DNA of 64,000 nt, taken from assembly GCF_006265175.1 (NCBI RefSeq), contig NZ_VDCQ01000060.1, positions 1 through 64,000 on the forward strand. The letters are read 5' to 3'. Of the stretch, positions 1-6,508 are shown piece by piece. Under the pieces are notes generated by a model, which made no database searches, had not been told where the DNA came from, and saw nothing but the letters and a program-made list of their open reading frames with translations. The translations under genes and the position numbers were made by a program. This DNA is from Paenibacillus hemerocallicola. Its GTDB lineage: Bacteria > Bacillota > Bacilli > Paenibacillales > NBRC-103111. Every line of letters begins with the position of its first letter. The first letter of the stretch is position 1.

Positions 1-365
1 CCTTCGGGGGCGCGCTTCATCTGGAGCTCCTCCGACTCTTCCTCGATCTCCTCGCGCTGTACCGATTGTCCGCCATCCGGAGCAGAGGTGATCCTGTCGG
101 CGACCAGCTTGCCGACTTGATCGGCTTCCTGCTCGTAGGCGTCCCCGGCGGGACCGACCGTCAGCTTCGCTTGTACCCCTTCGGGCAATGCGGCCTGTTG
201 CTGGGTACCCGACAGCATGTTTCCTATCGCCTTGTTCCCGAACGATCGCTGCAGCTGCATCATCGGATGGGCTTCGGCGGTTTGCGGCTGTTTCGTGCTT
301 GGTGTAGCCTTTTTGGTCAACTCGCCGTCCGGGCGTCTATGGATGCTTGTATGGCGGGTAGTCAA
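1..365 (-). CDS. DUF4157-type eCIS cargo protein, N-terminal part (cut by window edge)
   Basis: The reading frame is open from a TTG at 365 to the window edge, so only about 121 N-terminal residues are visible. A strong ribosome site (AAGGAGG, 375-381) lies 9 bases before the TTG; no ATG fits. The visible protein has a polar leader, then LQRSFGNKAIGNML, then KLTVGPAGDAYEQEADQVG. This layout (LQRxxGN, then LTVGxxGDxYEQEADxVA) is the hallmark start of DUF4157 proteins, many of which are eCIS cargo with a later HExxH metallopeptidase motif. That motif would lie outside the window. The gene follows the PP2C gene by 110 bases on the same strand and is probably the next gene of the accessory operon. 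Family assignment is good; the toxin or enzyme part cannot be judged. Confidence 0.75.
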   Translation of the reverse strand, partial: MTTRHTSIHRRPDGELTKKATPSTKQPQTAEAHPMMQLQRSFGNKAIGNMLSGTQQQAALPEGVQAKLTVGPAGDAYEQEADQVGKLVADRITSAPDGGQSVQREEIEEESEELQMKRAPE

Positions 366-475
366 TGGGAACGACCTCCTTCATGGATCAATCGGGAACG
401 CAAATCCCGTCTTGCCTTCTATTCAAAATATACCACAAATCGCCATCTGGCCGCGGGACTATTTTCGGATAAATT

Positions 476-1945
476 TTATTTTTTTTCGACGGTCATGACT
501 GCAATATCGTCCGATTGCATCGCGCCGTTGGCGAACCGGTCCACATCCTCGATCAGAAGGCGCAGCATGTCCGGTCCCGTTGCGGATCGCCCGCGATCCA
601 GCATGCTCTGCAGCATCGCGGAGCCGTATTGGCGCCTGGCCAGATCCTCCGCTTCGGTTATTCCGTCGGTATATAGCACGATGCGGTCGCCGGACTTGAG
701 CAACGTCCCATGATTGGAATAGAACGTGTCGTCCATTACGCCCAGCGGCAAGTTTTTTTTGCCGACGAGCGGCTCGACCCCGCCTTCGCTCCTCAAAATG
801 TATGGGGTACAATGGCCCCCGTCGCTGAATTCGAGCTTTCCGGTAACGACGTCCAGCACGCCGCATATGATTGTCGCGAACATCGTAGAATCGTCCTTGT
901 ACAGCTCGCGGTTCACTTCCGTCAGCAGCTCGCCGGGAGTTATCCCCCGGGACATGCGCCCTTTGATCAGCGTCATAATCATCGCCATATAGAGGGCTGC
1001 CGGAATGCCTTTGTCCGAAACGTCGCCAAGCGCAAAAAACAATTCGTTGTCCCCGAGCATGAAGTAGTCGTAAAAATCGCCGCCGACCTCCCTGGCCGGC
1101 CTCAGCATGGCGTGCACCTCGACGGGAAAAACCGCCGTTGCTCCGGACTCTCCACGATCGAGACGGAGAGAGCCTCCCGCTTGTGACGCAGTCGCATCCT
1201 TCTCCTCCGGCTCGTGCCATATGGCGGATGCCGCCCTGCGGTGCGACAGCTCCATCGGCAAAAATCCCATCTGAATCCGCTGGGCGATTCTTAGCTCGCT
1301 CTCCATCCGCTCTTTGGCCGCCACCGTGTTTTTCAACGCCTCGAGCGATTTTTCCAGCGCGTCGACCAGCATCGCATTTTCCAGCGACACCGCAGTCGGC
1401 GCCGCAATCGATTCGAGTAGCCGTACGTCCCGATCCGTAAAGGGCTTTCCGTTCCGTTTATTCAACACCTGCAGCACGCCGATGATCGAGCCTTTGCTGA
1501 AGATGGGCACGCATAGCAGGTTGCGCGTCGCATAGTCGACCCGGTTGGCCACCTTCGACGACCAGCGCGGATCCTTCGACGCATCGTCGATTTTTAAAGG
1601 CTGCCCGTTCTCCGCAACCCATCCCGCGATGCCTTCCCCCATCTTCAAGCGGATTTCGCGAAGCTTCTCCCCTTTTTCACCAGTAGCGAGCTCGAAAAAC
1701 AGATCGCCCGTCTCCGGATCGACGAGAATAACGGAGGAAGCTTCCGCATTCATAATTTGGGCGCTCGTATCCATAATCCGCTGCAGCAGATCCTGTTTCC
1801 GGATCGTCGAATTCATCTCCAGGCTCACATCGAACAGTTGCATCGTCCGCCGAAGCTCTTTGTCGAGAACCCGGCGGCTACGTTCGCTCCATACCCACCC
1901 CGCTATCGCCAGGGCAGCCAGCAGCGCAAAAGGGAGTGACATCAT
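476..1945 (-). CDS. Membrane-anchored GAF-PP2C (SpoIIE/RsbU-type) serine phosphatase
   Basis: 489 aa. One N-terminal membrane segment (about residues 4-20) is followed by a GAF domain (about 50-195, ending in the typical LLESIAAPTAVSLENA) and a coiled linker. The C-terminal half is a PP2C/SpoIIE domain (about 265-488) with the metal-binding aspartates visible in REVGGDFYDY, LGDVSDKG, LYTDGITEA and SDDIAVM. Enzymes of this family dephosphorylate a STAS-domain anti-sigma-factor antagonist, releasing a partner held by the HATPase kinase. The STAS and HATPase genes lie directly upstream in the same operon, so this is the likely input phosphatase of a partner-switching module. The signal sensed by the GAF domain is unknown. 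All key catalytic residues seem to be present. Confidence 0.9.
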   Translation of the reverse strand: MMSLPFALLAALAIAGWVWSERSRRVLDKELRRTMQLFDVSLEMNSTIRKQDLLQRIMDTSAQIMNAEASSVILVDPETGDLFFELATGEKGEKLREIRLKMGEGIAGWVAENGQPLKIDDASKDPRWSSKVANRVDYATRNLLCVPIFSKGSIIGVLQVLNKRNGKPFTDRDVRLLESIAAPTAVSLENAMLVDALEKSLEALKNTVAAKERMESELRIAQRIQMGFLPMELSHRRAASAIWHEPEEKDATASQAGGSLRLDRGESGATAVFPVEVHAMLRPAREVGGDFYDYFMLGDNELFFALGDVSDKGIPAALYMAMIMTLIKGRMSRGITPGELLTEVNRELYKDDSTMFATIICGVLDVVTGKLEFSDGGHCTPYILRSEGGVEPLVGKKNLPLGVMDDTFYSNHGTLLKSGDRIVLYTDGITEAEDLARRQYGSAMLQSMLDRGRSATGPDMLRLLIEDVDRFANGAMQSDDIAVMTVEKK

Positions 1946-1988
1946 CGTGAACCCCCCCTCCCCGTTTTCCTTATGGTCCGTTCCACGT

Positions 1989-2324
1989 TCAGCCTACGGC
2001 TTGAACGGCTTCGGTCTCGGTTGCGCAAATCGTAAAAATGGTGCTGAACCCGGACATATCGAACACTTCCTTCACATGCTCGTTCATATGCGCCAGCGCA
2101 AGCTTCCCTTGGATCGACTTCACCTTTTTGGCCGCAAGCAGCAAGCTGCGCAGCCCTGCGCTGCTTACGTATTCCAGCGCGGACAAATCGAACACGAACC
2201 GGGTCGCTCCTTCCTCGACAAGCCGTAAAAACCCGGTCTCCAAATTCCCGGACGTATTCCCGTCCAATCTCCCGCCGATCGCTACTACCGTTACGCCGTC
2301 CTGTATTTTATGTTCGATCTTCAT
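1989..2324 (-). CDS. STAS-domain anti-anti-sigma factor (RsbV/SpoIIAA type)
   Basis: 111 aa, almost exactly one STAS domain. The segment FDLSALEYVSSAGLRSLL (about residues 45-62) is the conserved region with the serine that the kinase partner phosphorylates and the PP2C enzyme dephosphorylates. The start codon overlaps the stop of the HATPase gene by 4 bases (2321-2324), implying translational coupling. With the HATPase kinase and the GAF-PP2C phosphatase it forms a complete partner-switching triad. No sigma factor gene is visible in the window, so the final target is unknown; it could be a sigma factor encoded elsewhere or a non-sigma partner. Confidence 0.92.
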   Translation of the reverse strand: MKIEHKIQDGVTVVAIGGRLDGNTSGNLETGFLRLVEEGATRFVFDLSALEYVSSAGLRSLLLAAKKVKSIQGKLALAHMNEHVKEVFDMSGFSTIFTICATETEAVQAVG

Positions 2325-2815
2325 CCCGTTTGTTCCTCCTCCGGCAGCTGTAGCCGGTTTATCGTTAACCGCAATACGTTCCGTTCTCCATCTCGCTCAT
2401 ATATCGCTTCGTCCGTCAACGTTTTGACGAAATGGATGCCGAGTCCTCCGATGCCCCGCTCCTCGATCCCCGCGCTCACGTTCGGCTCGGGGCGATTTAA
2501 CGGGTTGAACGGAACGCCGTCGTCCGTTATGCGGATGACCATTCGATCCGTGCTGTCGGTCAGTACGATTTCGATGCGGGGACGTATGTCCGTGTCCGCG
2601 CGGTCGCCGAAGCCGTATGAAATAATATTCGTCACCAGCTCATCGCAAATGAGATTCAATCTGTATTGCGTACGTTCGTCGAATTGAAACGATTCGGCCG
2701 AGTCCTTCAGAAACAGACGCAGCCTTTCCAGCTCCCGAAGCTCGTTCGTCAGCGTTACGCTTTTGATCGTCACCCGGACTCCCCCTCCGCCCGTTTTCCC
2801 GTACACGTTCGTCAT
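2321..2815 (-). CDS. HATPase_c_2 serine kinase / anti-sigma factor (RsbW/SpoIIAB type)
   Basis: 164 aa. A GHKL ATPase fold is visible: N-box ICDELVTNIISYGFGD (about 54-69), G1 box ITDDGVPFNPL (about 95-105) and G2 box GIGGLGIHFVKTL. Members phosphorylate a STAS antagonist and hold a sigma factor or other partner. The 5' end overlaps the stop of the transporter/HEAT gene by 4 bases (2812-2815) and the 3' end overlaps the STAS start by 4 bases, so the three are tightly coupled. The N-terminal residues MTNVYGKTGGGG look loose; a shorter GTG start at VRVTIKSV (2773) is possible. Confidence 0.88.
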   Translation of the reverse strand: MTNVYGKTGGGGVRVTIKSVTLTNELRELERLRLFLKDSAESFQFDERTQYRLNLICDELVTNIISYGFGDRADTDIRPRIEIVLTDSTDRMVIRITDDGVPFNPLNRPEPNVSAGIEERGIGGLGIHFVKTLTDEAIYERDGERNVLRLTINRLQLPEEEQTG

Positions 2816-5800
2816 GCCATCTTCAGCAGCATATTTTCCAGTAGACGGACGCGGGCGCTCGTCGCATGCAGCAGCCCGATTCCGATTTCCGGATACAGCC
2901 TGATGAGGCGGGACAGTTGTTCGCCATGCAGCTCAAGCACGTGGGCCTCGTCGAAAATGACTTGAGCCGTAACCGACGACGGTGCACCGTCGAGCGCCGA
3001 CGTTTCGCCGAACGACTGCTTCGCACCGAGCACTCCGATCGTACCGCCGCCACCGTCCGCCGTTTCGTTGCTCAGCTCGACATTGCCTTCGATCATAATG
3101 TACAAGCTCGGGGACGGTTCTCCCCGGCGAAGCAGCACGGCCCCTTCCGGATGCAGCTCCTCCTGCGAAATACCGGCCAGATGTCCCAACTCGTCCACCG
3201 ACAAATTGGAGAACAGCGCAACCTGCTTCAGAAAAATGACTTTGTCCAGCATGGACAATATTTTCCGCTCTTCCTTCATATTCGGTCCCTCCTGTAGCGC
3301 AAAGACGGCAATTCGATTCAGCCATTCGTCCGGCCAGCTCCGCGCATCCTCGACGATCGCCTTCGGATGACCGGAGCCACCTTGCGACTCCGACTGTTTG
3401 TATAGCTCCAGCAGCGCTGCGGACAGCTTGCGATCGCCGATTCCTTCCGCCAGCACCTCCATGCCGTTTTCCCGTACTTCGTCGTTGTCGTCCCGCACCG
3501 TTTCCATAAGCGACGCCACGACGCGCTCGTCGGACAGCTGGGCAAGGACCGACCATACTCCGTCAATCAAGGACTGATGGATTTCAACGCACCGCTGTGC
3601 CGCGAGTTCCGCCAGCTCGTGCTTATCGAGCCGCTTCAGCGCTTCCGGCAGGGCGCCTTCCCGGCTGGAGACGGAAATCCTTTGAATGCACAGGTCGACC
3701 AGCTCGTTGCGGATTGCCGATTCATCCATAATTCGCGCCAGTGCGGATACGGTCATATTCCATATAAACGGGTTTCCGTTCACCGCGTTTTTCTTCAATA
3801 GCGGAACGCACGGCTCGCCGATATCGACAAGCGCGTCAAGGATCGCTTTGCGCACCTCTTTATCGGCCGCAGGGACCATGTCCAGCATGACCGGGGCCGC
3901 GTCGGAAAATCCGAGCTTGCCCAGTCCGTAGGAAGCGGCGACTTTGACGGCCGGCTTCGGGTCTTCCAGCAGCGTCATAAGCCAAGGCGCATAAGACGCC
4001 AATTTCAGATCCGCGACGGTATGACAGCCGCATATCGCCCATTCCCCGCCTTTATCGAGCATCGTAACCAACGCTTCCTCGCAAGCGGGATAGCTCTCCT
4101 CGCTTTCCAGCGCGTACAGGGCCTTGATTCCTTCATAGACGACTTGAGGACGCGAATCGAGCAATTTGACTCGCAGAAAGAAGTGCACCTGGCTCTTCAT
4201 ATGCTTCGCCTTGGCCAGCAGCTTGACGCATTCCGCTCGGACCTCCTCGTCTTCGTCCTCCAGGAAGGCCGCTACTTGTACAAGCTCCTGCACCGTGGCG
4301 GCTTGCAGATTCATCGCCCTGAGCGATGCGACCCGGATTCGGGCGCTGCCGTCTCCGATCAAACCGACGAGATGCGGAAAGAACGAAGAGTCTTTCACTT
4401 TGCCGACCAGCTCGAGCGCCAGCTCCCGCACATAATCGTTCGGATGCTTCAAATAGACGAGAACGGCTGACAGCGCTTTGGAGTTGCGCATCGCCCCGAG
4501 GAACGATACGGCGTTATCGGACAAGTCGGAGAACAGCGATTGGACGCTTCCTACCAGCTCTTTGATGTACAGATGCCTTCCGTACCAAGCCACGATCATA
4601 AGAACTGCGCTTAATGCGATTCCGATCCAAGCGAGCGGAGCGAGTCCGAGCCATTTCATGGAATGCGTCATCGATAGGAACGATCCGAGCAAGATGCCCC
4701 CGGAAGCCGCCAGCCCTTGGGCGAAATACCGGAAGCCGTCCCGCTCCGAAATCGGCATCATTTTGAAAAACAGCTGGTAGCAAGGCTCGGCGATATAATA
4801 CAGCAAAATGTAAAGCACGGCATAGGAGCCGGAGACAACCCCGAGCCCGAGCGGGCCGTTCATGAATAGCGAGACGAGTCCGAAGCCGCCCAGAAAGAGG
4901 ACCGATACGGCCAGCAGCACATTGCTCGCGCCCAGCTTGTTCATCAGCTTGCCCGATACCGTCTGCAGGACGAGACAGAATGTGAACTGGAGCGCCGTTA
5001 TAAGTCCGTAATAGGCGGTCAATTCTCCCTCCGAGGCAAATCTGGCCTCCGCCGCGTTAAAGTACTGGTACTCCATCATGAAATACAAGGTAGGCATCAG
5101 CGTCATTAACCCGATAGCGGTTAGTATGAACGGACTTCGCATCATTTTTTTCAAAAAGTAGCCGCCGCGCCGTTCCTCTTCATGAACAGCGGGCATCTCC
5201 TGCCTGCGGGCCGCATCCTTGATCATGAGCGGCGTCAAGTAGCGGGACAGCGATTTACGGAAAAACCGGTAACCGATCAGCAGAAGAACCGGAGCAAGCG
5301 CGTATACCGCTTCCGTACCGAACCATTTGCCTACGAAATAGGCCAAAATGCCGGCCGTAATTCCGCCGGTCGTCGTCGAGCCGATGAAAATCGGCATGAG
5401 CCGCTTCGCCTGCTGGGTCGGGCACAAGTCGAACGCCGTGCTCCACAGCAGCAGTGTCAGCTGCCTGACGACGAAATTGGATGAAATGAACAGAAACGGA
5501 TAGTAGTACCGGAATGAAAAACCGCCTGCCATAAAGATTAGAAGCACGACCGCGTTCAACACCAGAATGGACAGCATGATCAAATACAAAACCCGCATAA
5601 ACCGGTCTTTTGCCGTCCGTCCGGCCAGCCTCGAGAGCAGCCAGCCTTCCAGCGGAATGATCGCGGCTTCCGCGATATAAACGTAAGGCAAAAACTGGAC
5701 GCCGAACCTTTGATTAAAAAAGGCCATGAATGCGGTGTAATTGAGCGATTCGGCGATTCCTCCGCAATAAAAGATCGGCAGCATCGTCCACAGCTTGCGG

Positions 5801-5847
5801 GTATCCTCCCCGCGCAGTCCGAACCACCGAGTTAAAGCAGCCTGCAT
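2812..5847 (-). CDS. Nucleotide-transporter-like (NTT/MFS) + HEAT repeat + cNMP-binding-like fusion protein
   Basis: 1011 aa. Residues about 1-430 form about 12 hydrophobic segments resembling the ATP/ADP translocase branch of the MFS. About 440-840 is a helical repeat array of HEAT type (VRELALELVGKV, VRAECVKLLAKA, VKVAASYGLGKLG). About 875-1000 is a cyclic-nucleotide-binding fold (LFSNLSVDELGHL, then FGETSALDGAPSSVTAQV). The cNMP pocket keeps the Glu of FGE, but the usual phosphate-binding Arg is Ser, so normal cAMP binding is doubtful. It heads the HATPase-STAS-PP2C operon with a 4-base overlap. Similar fusions are often named Npt1/Npt2-type nucleotide transporters; substrate and direction are unknown. 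Its place between a degenerate cyclase gene and a partner-switching set suggests signalling, which is inference. Confidence 0.8.
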   Translation of the reverse strand: MQAALTRWFGLRGEDTRKLWTMLPIFYCGGIAESLNYTAFMAFFNQRFGVQFLPYVYIAEAAIIPLEGWLLSRLAGRTAKDRFMRVLYLIMLSILVLNAVVLLIFMAGGFSFRYYYPFLFISSNFVVRQLTLLLWSTAFDLCPTQQAKRLMPIFIGSTTTGGITAGILAYFVGKWFGTEAVYALAPVLLLIGYRFFRKSLSRYLTPLMIKDAARRQEMPAVHEEERRGGYFLKKMMRSPFILTAIGLMTLMPTLYFMMEYQYFNAAEARFASEGELTAYYGLITALQFTFCLVLQTVSGKLMNKLGASNVLLAVSVLFLGGFGLVSLFMNGPLGLGVVSGSYAVLYILLYYIAEPCYQLFFKMMPISERDGFRYFAQGLAASGGILLGSFLSMTHSMKWLGLAPLAWIGIALSAVLMIVAWYGRHLYIKELVGSVQSLFSDLSDNAVSFLGAMRNSKALSAVLVYLKHPNDYVRELALELVGKVKDSSFFPHLVGLIGDGSARIRVASLRAMNLQAATVQELVQVAAFLEDEDEEVRAECVKLLAKAKHMKSQVHFFLRVKLLDSRPQVVYEGIKALYALESEESYPACEEALVTMLDKGGEWAICGCHTVADLKLASYAPWLMTLLEDPKPAVKVAASYGLGKLGFSDAAPVMLDMVPAADKEVRKAILDALVDIGEPCVPLLKKNAVNGNPFIWNMTVSALARIMDESAIRNELVDLCIQRISVSSREGALPEALKRLDKHELAELAAQRCVEIHQSLIDGVWSVLAQLSDERVVASLMETVRDDNDEVRENGMEVLAEGIGDRKLSAALLELYKQSESQGGSGHPKAIVEDARSWPDEWLNRIAVFALQEGPNMKEERKILSMLDKVIFLKQVALFSNLSVDELGHLAGISQEELHPEGAVLLRRGEPSPSLYIMIEGNVELSNETADGGGGTIGVLGAKQSFGETSALDGAPSSVTAQVIFDEAHVLELHGEQLSRLIRLYPEIGIGLLHATSARVRLLENMLLKMA

Positions 5848-5851
5848 GCAA

Positions 5852-6442
5852 TCAAGTCCTATCCGTTTGGTCTATGCCTGAATTCGCGTTCTCAACGAGG
5901 GCGATTTCGGGCTTTGCTTCGCAATCGAGCTTTTTGTAAAAAGCGATCCGGTCCTCGCCGTCGTAGTAATAGTGCGGATATCGGCCGATCAATTCGAAGC
6001 CTCGAGCCTTGAACATCCGTTGAATCGGTATATATTCCGGCAAATCGCATGTGTAGGTCAATATATATCTTCCGCCGATCGAGCGGATGTAGCCCTCCAG
6101 CGAGTCGAATAAAACGGCAGCCAAGCCGAGCCGGCGGTAGTTTCTGTGAACGACCAAGTAATCCCATAAATAACCGTTGGTGCGATGCTCGTTCTCCTTG
6201 CAGCTCGTCACCGCGACAATGGCCCCCGAGTCGTCCTCGATATACCAATACATATGATGCTGCTGCTTCAAGCTGTCGAACGGGCCGTTCGTAAAATGCT
6301 CCAGCTCGCCCGGCGTATGTCTCTGGTCGTCGAACGACCATTCGGATAAGAAAAACGCGCTGATCCGCCCGGCTTCTTCGACGCTTCTCATCAGCTTCAC
6401 CCGGATTTCGCTTATCGACTCCGCTTTCCATTCGGCGTTCAT
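5852..6442 (-). CDS. GNAT-family N-acetyltransferase
   Basis: 196 aa from the ATG at 6442, which has a GGGGGAAG ribosome site 4-5 bases upstream; a GTG at 6481 would add 13 residues but has no clear site. The GNAT core is visible: the acetyl-CoA-binding loop region YRRLGLAAVLFDSLEGYIRSIGG (positions about 114-136) resembles R/Q-x-x-G-x-G/A, followed by FKARGFELIGRYPHYYYDGEDRIAFYKKL, the usual C-terminal strand and 'pYY-DGED' end. The substrate cannot be told. It sits between the cyclase-like gene and the transporter/HEAT gene, 4 bases before the latter, so it is co-transcribed with the regulatory genes. Confidence 0.8.
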   Translation of the reverse strand: MNAEWKAESISEIRVKLMRSVEEAGRISAFFLSEWSFDDQRHTPGELEHFTNGPFDSLKQQHHMYWYIEDDSGAIVAVTSCKENEHRTNGYLWDYLVVHRNYRRLGLAAVLFDSLEGYIRSIGGRYILTYTCDLPEYIPIQRMFKARGFELIGRYPHYYYDGEDRIAFYKKLDCEAKPEIALVENANSGIDQTDRT

Positions 6443-6508
6443 CCAACTTCCCCCTGTCGTATCGTCTCCCAAATGCGACACAGCCCCTCGATGCTTGTTC
6501 CCCTGAGA

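Noticed and set aside
459-1220. 253-codon alternative frame inside the PP2C gene
   Set aside because: Arg-rich shadow frame; the PP2C frame has all catalytic motifs.
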